Source: Clostridiales bacterium
Lineage (GTDB): Bacteria > Bacillota > Clostridia > Saccharofermentanales > Saccharofermentanaceae
Assembly (NCBI GenBank): GCA_017554745.1
Contig: JAFZHS010000017.1
Coordinates: forward strand, 143,597-207,596
Direction: 5' to 3'
Length of the DNA: 64,000 nt
Shown here: piece after piece, positions 1 to 7,470 of the stretch
How positions within the stretch are numbered: position 1 is the stretch's first letter
How the letters are laid out: each line of letters begins with the position of its first letter
The notes under the pieces: generated by a model
Databases searched by the model: none
Seen by the model: only the letters and a program-made list of their open reading frames with translations
What the model was told of the DNA's origin: nothing
Program-made: the position numbers and the translations under genes

Positions 1-1218
1 AGTTGTGTTGTACTTGCCGTAGACCTGGGCATAACCAGTAAGACCTGCCTTTGTCTGGAGCCTTAACTGGAACTCGGGCATCTCCTTCATGTACTCTTCA
101 GCAATCTCGGGCCTTTCGGGACGGGGGCCTACGATAGAGAGGTTGCCAGCGAGGATATCAATAAGCTGCGGGAGCTCATCGATGCGGCACTTTCGGATAA
201 ATCTGCCTACGGGAGTTATTCTGTCGTCCTTATCGCCCGTTGAGAGCCTTGCGACTCCGTCCTTCTCGGCATCTACCCTCATGCTCCTGAACTTATGGAT
301 CTTGAAAAGCTTGCCATTATAAGTAAGTCTGGTCTGCTTATAGAAGACAGGACCTTTGTCATTGCACTTGATAGCGATGGCCGTGATAAGAAAGACCGGC
401 GAGAGGATGATCAAAGCCAATAAAGAGAGAACTATATCAAATAATCTCTTAGTTACGAGATATGAAGGATTCGGATGGAATCTCTGTACTCTCATTATCG
501 GGAGATTGAACATGTGCATCTCTCTGGCGCTGCTCATAATGACGTCACCGATCCTCGGAATCAGATAGACCTGTTTATTCTGATAGAGGCAGTACTTGAG
601 GATGATGTTACGGTCGTGGCTGTGAATACCGCTGAGGAATACTACGCCCATCTCATCGATCATGGAAAGGTCAGCAAGGCACTCCTCTACTGATGCGGTC
701 TTCTGTACGTCAAACTTCTTCGTAAGGCCGTAATCTTCGATAAGATCCTTCATTCCGCGGCGCGTATCATAGATGATGATGGATTTCTTGGCCGGGAAGC
801 ACGCGAAATAGATCTTGTGGGCAATAAACGTCCAGATCATGGATATCGATACCTGGTCAACGAAGCAAAGCATCAACGGCAGAGGATTCGTAAATCTCTT
901 GGCCAGGAAGAACATGATGATATAGAAAATGCCGTCAGATAAGAACAAAGACAGCGACTGGCTTGCGACTATATCAAATATACGGAAATGCGAGATCAGG
1001 AAAGCATCGTATGTCTTGCCGAATATGTAATACAGGATGGCAAACAATACTATGATCGCTACATCGCCCTTCCAGTAATACCTGACAGCTGTAAGGTTGT
1101 CATAGTAAATGAACCATGCAACGGCAAAAGACGCAACCATCAAAAGCAGATTGAAAAGCTTAAGAAGCCTCAGACCCACTTCATGTAAAAATGCGTTTTT
1201 CAAGTTAGATTTGCCCAT
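1..1218 (-). CDS. Polyprenyl-phosphate sugar-1-phosphate transferase (partial, runs off left edge)
   Basis: This is an exopolysaccharide priming enzyme that moves a sugar-1-phosphate from a UDP-sugar to undecaprenyl phosphate at the inner membrane face. The 406 visible codons start at ATG 1218 (MGKSNLKNAF) and run off the window, so the C-terminus is missing. The N-terminal half has about four hydrophobic segments and a Rossmann-like region (KKSIIIYDTRRG). The catalytic domain then begins at KRLFDIVLSLLALIILSP and carries the family signatures KFRSMRVDAEKDG, RKCRIDELPQL, SIVGPRPERPE and KAGLTGYAQVYGKYNT. This long WbaP/WcaJ-like architecture differs from the short PglC-like transferase at 31881-32624, so the locus has two priming enzymes. 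Start support is modest (AGGGA six bases before ATG). The substrate sugar cannot be told from sequence. Confidence 0.93.
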   Translation of the reverse strand, partial: MGKSNLKNAFLHEVGLRLLKLFNLLLMVASFAVAWFIYYDNLTAVRYYWKGDVAIIVLFAILYYIFGKTYDAFLISHFRIFDIVASQSLSLFLSDGIFYIIMFFLAKRFTNPLPLMLCFVDQVSISMIWTFIAHKIYFACFPAKKSIIIYDTRRGMKDLIEDYGLTKKFDVQKTASVEECLADLSMIDEMGVVFLSGIHSHDRNIILKYCLYQNKQVYLIPRIGDVIMSSAREMHMFNLPIMRVQRFHPNPSYLVTKRLFDIVLSLLALIILSPVFLITAIAIKCNDKGPVFYKQTRLTYNGKLFKIHKFRSMRVDAEKDGVARLSTGDKDDRITPVGRFIRKCRIDELPQLIDILAGNLSIVGPRPERPEIAEEYMKEMPEFQLRLQTKAGLTGYAQVYGKYNTT

Positions 1219-1249
1219 GATTGTCCCTAAATACTAAAAGTCTAAAGTG

Positions 1250-1279
1250 ATTATACTAATAAATTTTTAAAAACAAGAA
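1250..1279 (-). promoter_or_regulatory. Possible promoter of the left-edge sugar transferase
   Basis: On the minus strand a perfect TATAAT lies at 1250-1255, with a weak -35 (TTCTTG, 1274-1279) 18 bases upstream. This would give a leader of about 25 bases before ATG 1218. Only the -10 is convincing. Confidence 0.45.
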
Positions 1280-1311
1280 TATAGTCAAAAATGTTTGCAA
1301 AATGTAACATA

Positions 1312-3825
1312 TCACCCGGTTACAGTAAGGCTAACCTCATCAGATGTGACCGATATCCCGTTCGAATCAGTAACAACACAGTGATAAACCTTGCCATTAC
1401 GTGAGCTCTTGGCTTCCATAGACAGCGTGGGAGTCTTGGCCCCGTCATTTACAGAGCAGTTTACCCATTCGCCGTTCTTGAGTACCTGCCACTGATACTT
1501 TAGGCCGCTGCCTGAAGCTGTTACCGTAAAAGTGGCCGTCTCACCTGCCGCTGCAGAGCAATCTACAGGCTGATTTACGATCTCAAGGGCTTTATCGATA
1601 GTGAGAGTTACTTCTCTTGTAGTAACAGTCTCATCATTGGCATCGGTTATTACGCATTGGTACTTTGCGCCGTCACGGGAGTCCTTGATCTCCAGGGATA
1701 ACGTGTCAGTCTTGGCACCGTCATTCTTGGAGCAGTTAGTCCATGCGCCGTTCTTATACGTCTGCCACTGGTATTTAAGTCCGTCTCCTTCAGCTTTTAC
1801 GCTGAATACGGCAGTCTCACCTGCTTTTCCTGAGAAATCCGTGGGCTGTGTAACGATCGACAAAGGGGCAATAACGCTCAAAGCGACTTCATCAGAAGTA
1901 ATCTGCTTTCCCTTTGCATCAGTTAAGACACAACGGTAGATCAATCCATTTCGGGAGCTCTTGGCCTCCAAAGAGAGCGTGGGTGTTTTGGCTCCGTCAT
2001 TGATCGAGCAGTTAGCCCATTTGCCGGATTTTAATACCTGCCACTGATACTTTAAGCTTTCTCCCCTGGCAAGCACGCTGAATTCCGCGATGCTTCCGGC
2101 TTCACAGCTCACATTCCTGGGCTGCGTTACTATCAGGATATCAACGCTGTTGGCATTAACTCCGGACGAATACGAAGCTGCCTGGTCAAGATGGAAAATC
2201 TGTTCAGCGCCTTCCTGAAGCTCTGTTTTAGTTAGCCTTCCGTGCGGATAGCAGTAGTTATCCTTAGTCTTTATGACTTCCCACTGCACGGACCACGTGA
2301 AAGCACCCCAGGCATAGTAATCGATATCTTCAAAATCGTAAAACCAGTCAGTCCTGCCGTAGTCAAAAGCAGTACCAAAGCCCATGTAACCTGCAAATCT
2401 GTGCGCCATGAGCGCAAAATCCTGCCTGCTGACGAGCTCACCTACACCAAATACATCGGAACTAATATCCGGGTACCCGAAGCATATATTGTTATCCTGT
2501 CCCCACTTAACAGCCTTAGCGTAAGAAGCATTAGAAGGCACATCCTTATACTTGCACTTTCCGCTTACGTAAGGGCTTCCCGCGAGCTGGTACAAAAGCT
2601 GAATTGCCTCTTCTCTTGTGGCGAACTGCTCACTGTCAGAGTGTCCGTCATTTGTGTCGATATAGCTGTCTGTGACATTGCTTGTCTGTCCGCTATTGGT
2701 CACGATGTTAACGTCGTTATCGACAACAAGACAATGCACGAGATTATCAAAGTACTCACCGCTCCCGCCGTAATTGACCGTGTACGAATGAACATCGCCA
2801 AGATGAGACTCATCCTTATAAACACCGTCCTGATAAGCCTTAATAAGCCTGCTGTTGTTGCTGATATCAAGCGTGCTGATACCACGAAGCCCAAATGCCT
2901 GTAGATAGTAAAGCTTTGGGTTATTTGAGATATCGAAAGACGTAAGCCTCCAGTCGCATTCCAGATGCAGCACTGCAAGCCTCGGGTTCTGGCTCAGATC
3001 GAGCGAAGTAAGATACTCATTATAGCTGCACACGAGCATCTGAAGCTCAGGGTTGTGCGTCACATCTACCGTAGTAGCACCCGTCTTGGCACAGTTATAG
3101 AATTCCAGGCTCGGAAGCTTGCTGACATCCACATTACCGAGATTCGGATTATTCCAGATATCAAGCCTTTTGAGCAGCGTGTTATTCGATAAGTCGATCG
3201 ATGTGAGCTTATTATTAAATGCATCCAGCTCGCAGAGCAGCGGATTATTCGACAGATCCAGAGACGTGATATTGCAGTCACTGCAGAAAAGATTCTCGAG
3301 CTTGGTGTTCTTTGACAGATCGAGCTTTGTCAGATTAGGATTGGCATTGCACTCGACATAAGCTATCTCGGGATTGTTCTTAAGATTCAAAGATTTCAGT
3401 TTGCACCCGTAGCAATATACCCATTCAAGCTCCGGATTCTTAGAGAAATCAAGCGAAGTAAAAGAGTTCTTCGAGCACCATATGCCCTTAAGATGCGGGT
3501 TACCGGACAGATCCCAGCTGGAGATCTTGTTATTCAGACACCAAAGTCCCTCAACATTCGGGAAATACTCAATGCCCTGAATAGACACGATATTGCTGTT
3601 CTCACAGTGGACATTGATAACGCTGTTTCGCTCAGCTTCCGAGAGATAACCATTGAGGTCTTTATCGTAATCATGTCCCGCGATCACCGTTCTAAAGTTT
3701 TCATCCGGGAAATGCGCGCTGTCTATCTTAATATCGCCTGCAGCATGAACAGGAATACCGCGCATAAACGGCAGGATCGCCGCGGCGGCCATAACGGCGG
3801 TTAAAAGCTTGGATAATGTCTTCAT
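1312..3825 (-). CDS. Secreted LRR / SLH-like / triple Ig-like surface protein
   Basis: This 837-residue protein has a clear signal peptide (MKTLSKLLTAVMAAAAILPF, probable cleavage after VHA near residue 28). Residues about 60-350 are leucine-rich repeats with an approximately 21-residue period (LxxLDLSxNxxL, also SLDLSNN and TSIDLSNN), of the BspA/internalin type seen in Clostridia. Residues about 400-545 resemble S-layer homology repeats (REEAIQLLYQLAGSP; YKDVPSNASYAKAVKWGQDN). Residues about 566-837 are three similar Ig-like repeats of about 91 residues, each with an IVTQP or IVNQP opening, YQWQ, NDGAKT and YxCVxTD. No LPXTG motif or C-terminal membrane anchor is visible, so wall attachment, if any, may use the SLH-like part. 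A GGAGAG site precedes the ATG. The likely role is surface adhesion or binding. It is monocistronic, with no clear terminator. Confidence 0.85.
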   Translation of the reverse strand: MKTLSKLLTAVMAAAAILPFMRGIPVHAAGDIKIDSAHFPDENFRTVIAGHDYDKDLNGYLSEAERNSVINVHCENSNIVSIQGIEYFPNVEGLWCLNNKISSWDLSGNPHLKGIWCSKNSFTSLDFSKNPELEWVYCYGCKLKSLNLKNNPEIAYVECNANPNLTKLDLSKNTKLENLFCSDCNITSLDLSNNPLLCELDAFNNKLTSIDLSNNTLLKRLDIWNNPNLGNVDVSKLPSLEFYNCAKTGATTVDVTHNPELQMLVCSYNEYLTSLDLSQNPRLAVLHLECDWRLTSFDISNNPKLYYLQAFGLRGISTLDISNNSRLIKAYQDGVYKDESHLGDVHSYTVNYGGSGEYFDNLVHCLVVDNDVNIVTNSGQTSNVTDSYIDTNDGHSDSEQFATREEAIQLLYQLAGSPYVSGKCKYKDVPSNASYAKAVKWGQDNNICFGYPDISSDVFGVGELVSRQDFALMAHRFAGYMGFGTAFDYGRTDWFYDFEDIDYYAWGAFTWSVQWEVIKTKDNYCYPHGRLTKTELQEGAEQIFHLDQAASYSSGVNANSVDILIVTQPRNVSCEAGSIAEFSVLARGESLKYQWQVLKSGKWANCSINDGAKTPTLSLEAKSSRNGLIYRCVLTDAKGKQITSDEVALSVIAPLSIVTQPTDFSGKAGETAVFSVKAEGDGLKYQWQTYKNGAWTNCSKNDGAKTDTLSLEIKDSRDGAKYQCVITDANDETVTTREVTLTIDKALEIVNQPVDCSAAAGETATFTVTASGSGLKYQWQVLKNGEWVNCSVNDGAKTPTLSMEAKSSRNGKVYHCVVTDSNGISVTSDEVSLTVTG

Positions 3826-4244
3826 ATGAATCTCTCCGGTACAGGATGAGAATATTTTGGCACTATTCGGCTTTTACATATATTTAAAATAAAGGAAATT
3901 TGTTAATTCTATTTTTAGAATTAGCGGTTAGTGACGGCCGAGTGGCGTTTTGCCCGCATTTATTTTATTGATTTTCGGTCTGTTACGCTAAATTGCCTAA
4001 ATCGATACCCATATCAGGTACTCCGGCGGGAATTTACTCAGTATTCCCGTTTCAGTGCCTGTTTTGGTACCCGTTTTAGGCAATCTGGTGGGAATGCTCT
4101 TGCGATTTCAGCCACAGTGTCAGTTTAGGTGGTCAGATTTGGCACTCCAGCTGAAATTCCAAGCAAATTTCAGTTTCAGTGACAGATTGAGTGGGCAGAA
4201 TTGACACTCCAGCTGAAATCAACAAAACCTCCTTTAACAATAAT
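3826..4244. other. Intergenic region before higBA terminator
   Basis: This region holds the leader of the LRR protein gene (AT-rich 3840-3930) and the four-unit palindromic array at 3981-4219. I see no further gene or RNA in it. The sequence at 3919-3971 may be a fifth, badly decayed unit at the same period, but its arms barely pair. Confidence 0.6.
3981..4219. repeat. Array of four 53-bp palindromic units, 62-bp period
   Basis: Four imperfect hairpin units lie at 3981-4033, 4043-4095, 4105-4157 and 4167-4219, separated by exactly 9 bases each. Every unit can be laid out as arm 8, gap 3, arm 7, loop 17, arm 7, gap 3, arm 8. The first two use outer/inner arms of the ATTCCC..GGGAAT and TGCCT..AGGCA type. 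The last two use ATTTCAGC..GCTGAAAT and AGTGNCA..TGNCACT. The first unit is the most degenerate. The array sits between the LRR gene's 5' side and the higA 3' end and holds no plausible gene. Confidence 0.8.
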
Positions 4245-4273
4245 GAAAAAGCCGCCATAATCATTGACGGCTT
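4245..4273 (-). terminator. Rho-independent terminator of higBA
   Basis: On the minus strand a 9-bp stem (AAGCCGTCA / TGGCGGCTT, one U-G pair, 7-base loop) is followed by TTTTTC. It lies about 30 bases past the higA stop. Confidence 0.85.
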
Positions 4274-4301
4274 CAAAACAAAAACTAATGTCTAATTACC
4301 A

Positions 4302-4601
4302 TCAACTGGCCTTAACGCAAGAAAACGGCACAACATTCGAAGGTGCATCTTGCTCGGCAAGCCAAAGAGTTAATTTTTGCTGCATATTCATCCAGCTTTC
4401 AGCTGAAGTGCCGGTAGCTATGCTGATTCTCAAAGCCATATCAGGACTTAAAGAAGATTTTCCATTGATAAATTCAGACAAAGCCTTTCTGCTGACACCA
4501 AGCATCTGAGCGGTCTTAGTAACTGAAAGATCTAAAGGCTTCATTACATCCTCGTAGAAAACGATTCCGGGATGAGTAGGCTTTCTTGTCATAGTAGTCA
4601 T
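4302..4601 (-). CDS. higA: HigA-family antitoxin (XRE DNA-binding protein)
   Basis: This 99-residue antitoxin starts with the characteristic HigA opening RKPTHPGIVFYEDVMKPL. A helix-turn-helix follows (VTKTAQMLGVSRKALSEFINGKSSLSPDMALRI, about residues 27-60), then SWMNMQQKLTLWLAEQD, the usual HigA C-terminal helix. It should bind and neutralise the HigB toxin encoded just upstream and repress their shared promoter. The toxin stop and this ATG are 12 bases apart, with a GAGAGG site between them. An alternative start lies three codons downstream (MTRK). The order toxin-then-antitoxin is the normal, inverted HigBA arrangement. Confidence 0.93.
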   Translation of the reverse strand: MTTMTRKPTHPGIVFYEDVMKPLDLSVTKTAQMLGVSRKALSEFINGKSSLSPDMALRISIATGTSAESWMNMQQKLTLWLAEQDAPSNVVPFSCVKAS

Positions 4602-4613
4602 AATAGTTACCTC

Positions 4614-4892
4614 TCAATGATAATCCAAATAATCTACAAGATAAGCGTCTTCATCCTCAAAATAGAAAGTTATTCTCCAATTGCCACTGACAGAAACAGA
4701 CCACAAGTTCTTTTTGTCACCTTTAAGCGAATGAAGATCATAGCCAGGTAAATTCATATCTTGAGGATCTATACTTGAATCCAATCGGTCAAGTATTCGC
4801 GCTAATCTATTAGCGTGTTCGGGCTTAATTCCTTTCTTTGATCCTGTATAGAAAAAGTCTTTCAGACCTTTGTGTGAAAATGACTTAATCAT
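4614..4892 (-). CDS. higB: HigB-family toxin (RelE superfamily mRNA interferase)
   Basis: The 92-residue product has the standard HigB pattern: MIKSFSHKGLKDFFYTGSKK at the start, HANRLARILDRLDSS, PGYDLHSLKGD and WRITFYFEDEDAYLVDYLDYH at the end. HigB toxins cut mRNA on the ribosome. A longer reading frame exists upstream to 4949, but ATG 4892 matches where the family starts. A strong promoter (TTGACA, 17 bases, TACAAT) ends exactly six bases before this ATG and would lie inside the longer frame. No Shine-Dalgarno site is possible in that geometry, so the mRNA is predicted to be leaderless. Confidence 0.92.
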   Translation of the reverse strand: MIKSFSHKGLKDFFYTGSKKGIKPEHANRLARILDRLDSSIDPQDMNLPGYDLHSLKGDKKNLWSVSVSGNWRITFYFEDEDAYLVDYLDYH

Positions 4893-4898
4893 GGTTCG

Positions 4899-4927
4899 AT
4901 TGTAACCCGTAACGTAACACTTGTCAA
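4899..4927 (-). promoter_or_regulatory. higBA promoter, leaderless geometry, with GTTAC repeats
   Basis: The -35 TTGACA (4922-4927) and -10 TACAAT (4899-4904) are 17 bases apart on the minus strand. The expected start point is the A of the higB ATG (4892). Three direct copies of GTTAC lie across the spacer and the -10, a candidate operator for HigA autorepression. Confidence 0.85.
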
Positions 4928-5052
4928 TTGGCAGCAATCCAAAAAACATGTTTGGATTTAATACTACTAATCTAATGATTTAAGATTGATATAACAATAA
5001 CTTAGATGCGTTTTCCTCAACAAGGAAGCGAAAACAAACAGTTTCTGTCCTA

Positions 5053-6192
5053 TTAATCAATATCCAGCTTCTTCAGCAGCTCATACCTGACATTGCTGCG
5101 CTTGAAGTCTTCTTTGAGCTGCTTCTTGTTCCTGCCGGAAGTAAAGCCTTTCTTGGCGCACCTGAAACTCATATAAAGCCAGCAGAAAGGCTTGAGCCAG
5201 TGGTGGCGCTGGTATGCTGCCCATTTCTTCTCGCCGGTCTTTTGAAGCCACGGAAATAGGCCATTGCTCTTGATGCGCGTGCTTACGGTCTCGACAAATC
5301 TTCCCCTGTCATTCTTGCGACCGAAATTGCCGGAATCAAGGATAATGTCCATCAGCTCCGCACAGGCAGATTCATCTGCGTCGGAGCACCAGGTGATCGT
5401 CTCAGGGAGCCCTAAGTATATCTGGCACATTCTGGTAACGGTAATGGCAAGCGTATCCATTCCCTTCTCTTTGGCGACCGAAGAAAACTCATTGTTCCAG
5501 AATTCATCATCAAGATTGCTGCAGACATACATCATCCAGTCGACGACATGGCGAAGGCCGACGGCTGACTTCAGGTGTCCCCTGAAATGATCGAGAAGCA
5601 CCAGGCCGTTGGCGAGCTTTGGCAGCATCAGGAAGTCGTGGCCGTCAATATTCACACTGACAGGGCTCTCAATGCCTGCAAAAATATAATCTTCAATATC
5701 TATCTCGTGGCTGAAGCGTTTGTGTAGCTCAAAATTCATATCGCCTTTTTTGAAGGAAACATGCCTGTCGTCCTCGTGGTCAAACACGTAATCTGCAGAC
5801 TTTAATACCGATACGGCTTCATCGAAATGCTCAAGCGGCACCACAAAATCAATATCGCCCATCATCCGCTTGAAAGGCACCTTATAACTGACCGCGGAAG
5901 CATTGCCCTTCAGGATAACCATAGGAATGCCTGCATAACCAAGCAAATTCTGAAGAGCATCCTGCGCCAGACAATAACGTATGTGGCAGGTTTGAGCCCA
6001 TACTTGAGCCTCCTGGAATTTAACATTCATATAACCAGCAGGGATCTCGGAGGCGATCAAGCCCAGCACAGATTGCTGAAGCGACTCTTCGTATAATGAA
6101 TCCATATCAACATCAGCAAAACTAATGGCCCCTGAAGGACCAAACTGAGATTGCTTAACCAAGCTTAGTAATACTGACTGTTCTTTATCCAT
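5053..6192 (-). CDS. Uncharacterised nucleotidyltransferase family protein (NTP_transf_5-like), copy 1
   Basis: This 379-residue protein belongs to the nucleotidyltransferase-fold family often found in polysaccharide loci. The diagnostic region is IPMVILKGNASAVSYKVPF followed by RMMGDIDFVV (residues about 88-118), which gives the GDxD metal-binding pair of the fold. LLDHFRGHLKSAVGLRHVVDWMMY is also conserved. It is a close paralogue of the next gene upstream (6196-7335): most blocks align without gaps, so they look like a recent tandem duplication. The two are separated by three bases and have almost the same N-terminus. A third, more diverged copy lies at 16175-17377. The substrate is unknown. 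The likely role is modifying a sugar or acceptor in the surface polysaccharide pathway. Confidence 0.8.
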   Translation of the reverse strand: MDKEQSVLLSLVKQSQFGPSGAISFADVDMDSLYEESLQQSVLGLIASEIPAGYMNVKFQEAQVWAQTCHIRYCLAQDALQNLLGYAGIPMVILKGNASAVSYKVPFKRMMGDIDFVVPLEHFDEAVSVLKSADYVFDHEDDRHVSFKKGDMNFELHKRFSHEIDIEDYIFAGIESPVSVNIDGHDFLMLPKLANGLVLLDHFRGHLKSAVGLRHVVDWMMYVCSNLDDEFWNNEFSSVAKEKGMDTLAITVTRMCQIYLGLPETITWCSDADESACAELMDIILDSGNFGRKNDRGRFVETVSTRIKSNGLFPWLQKTGEKKWAAYQRHHWLKPFCWLYMSFRCAKKGFTSGRNKKQLKEDFKRSNVRYELLKKLDID

Positions 6193-6195
6193 ATA

Positions 6196-7335
6196 TCAAC
6201 TTATCTTCAATTCTTTCAATAGTTCATAACGTTCGTTGCTTCGCTCAAGGTCATCTTTGAGCTGCTTCTTATTCCTGCCGGACTTAAATCCCAGCTTAAT
6301 ATATCTGCAGATCTGATAAAACCAGCAAAACGGCTTGAGCCAGTGATGCTTATGGTAAGCCTTCCAGTTGTGCTTGCCTGCATATTGGAGCCATGGGAAC
6401 AAGCCCATACTCTTTATGCGCATATTAACAATCTCAACACTCTTGCCTTTAAGATTCTTGCGACCGAAATTACCGGATTTAAGTATAACATTCATTAATT
6501 GCTCACAAGTAGATTCTTTTGCATCTTTACACCAGGTTATCGTCTCAGGAAGGCCCAAATAGATCTGGCACATGCGGGTTAATGTAACAGCTAGAGTATC
6601 CATGCCAAGCTCTTTAACCACAGGAGCAAACTCATTGTTCCAGAACTCATCATCAAGATTGCGGTAAACATACATCATCCAGTCTATTGCTTGACGAAGA
6701 CCTACAGAACTTAGAAGATGTATTCTGAAATGATCTAAAAGCACCAAACCATTGGATAGTTTAGGAAGCATCGGGAACTCATGGTCTTCAATTGTGGCAC
6801 TATCTCGGGAATTCAATCCTTCAATTAAATAATCCTCGAAATCAACACCATAACAATAATGATGATGAATCTCAAATAGCTGATCACCTTTTTTGAATGA
6901 AGCATGTCTTCCGTTGTCGTGACCTTCAACATAACCGTTAGAAGACAACAAAGCTTTGGCTTGCTTGTATTGATCCTGGGGCACCAAAAAATCAATATCA
7001 CCCATCATGCGCAGATAAGGTTCTTTATAATTAACAGCTGAAGCATTACCCTTCAGGATTACAAAAGGAATGCCTGCATCATCAAGGAGCTTCTTTAATG
7101 CGTCTTGATCATCACAATAAAGAAAATACGAAGCCTTACGCCTGTAGCGGGCTTTATACCACTTGGGATTTACATATTCATCGGGTATTTCAGAAGCAGC
7201 CAGACCAAGCACTGATTGCTGTTCAGCTTCTTTAAACAAAGCATCCATATCGACATCAGCAAAACTTATGGTCTCAGAGAGGCCAAATTGAGATTGCTTT
7301 ATCAAGCTGAGTAATACTGACTGCTCTTTATTCAT
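6196..7335 (-). CDS. Uncharacterised nucleotidyltransferase family protein (NTP_transf_5-like), copy 2
   Basis: This 379-residue paralogue of the preceding entry has the motif pair IPFVILKGNASAVNYKEPY and RMMGDIDFLVP, and the shared block WMMYVYRNLDDEFWNNEFAPVV. It is the promoter-proximal member of the pair and is transcribed divergently from the XRE-UDP-glucose dehydrogenase gene. There is no Shine-Dalgarno site before ATG 7335. Instead a good promoter (TTAACA, 17 bases, TATCAT) ends exactly six bases before it, so translation of a leaderless mRNA is predicted. Codon choice is somewhat more AT-rich than in copy 1. Function beyond the fold is unknown. Confidence 0.8.
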   Translation of the reverse strand: MNKEQSVLLSLIKQSQFGLSETISFADVDMDALFKEAEQQSVLGLAASEIPDEYVNPKWYKARYRRKASYFLYCDDQDALKKLLDDAGIPFVILKGNASAVNYKEPYLRMMGDIDFLVPQDQYKQAKALLSSNGYVEGHDNGRHASFKKGDQLFEIHHHYCYGVDFEDYLIEGLNSRDSATIEDHEFPMLPKLSNGLVLLDHFRIHLLSSVGLRQAIDWMMYVYRNLDDEFWNNEFAPVVKELGMDTLAVTLTRMCQIYLGLPETITWCKDAKESTCEQLMNVILKSGNFGRKNLKGKSVEIVNMRIKSMGLFPWLQYAGKHNWKAYHKHHWLKPFCWFYQICRYIKLGFKSGRNKKQLKDDLERSNERYELLKELKIS

Positions 7336-7341
7336 ACCCGT

Positions 7342-7370
7342 ATGATACCTTAAAACTCAAAATATGTTAA
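7342..7370 (-). promoter_or_regulatory. Promoter of the nucleotidyltransferase pair, leaderless geometry
   Basis: On the minus strand the -35 TTAACA (7365-7370) and -10 TATCAT (7342-7347) are 17 bases apart, each 5/6 to consensus. The predicted start point is the A of ATG 7335. Confidence 0.7.
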
Positions 7371-7380
7371 CTTTTCTACT

Positions 7381-7438
7381 TGTTAGTATTGCTAACACAA
7401 TTTGCAGATATTTGACTTTGATAACCAATTAGTGTTAT
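7381..7438. promoter_or_regulatory. Two palindromes in the divergent promoter region, candidate operators
   Basis: TGTTAG-N5-CTAACA (7381-7397) lies 10 bases from the -35 of the minus-strand promoter. ATAAC-N8-GTTAT (7421-7438) lies between the likely -35 (TTGACT, 7412-7417) and -10 (TATTCT, 7436-7441) of the plus-strand gene. Both have TAAC/GTTA half-sites, as expected for a dimeric XRE-type repressor. The obvious candidate binder is the XRE domain encoded by the plus-strand gene itself. This is inference from position and symmetry. Confidence 0.5.
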
Positions 7439-7470
7439 TCTTCGTCTATTAATGTTTCAGGAGAAGAATA

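Noticed and set aside
2242..2904. 220-residue plus-strand reading frame
   Set aside because: It is antisense to the LRR protein gene, which has a signal peptide and clear domain repeats; the frame has no recognisable motif.
3981..4219. CRISPR array
   Set aside because: The units are palindromes of 53 bp with constant 9-bp gaps, arm sequences vary between units, and there are no identical repeats with unique spacers of 25-40 bases and no cas genes.
4893..4949. Longer HigB N-terminus
   Set aside because: The extension contains the promoter itself and adds residues not found in the family; ATG 4892 matches the family start.
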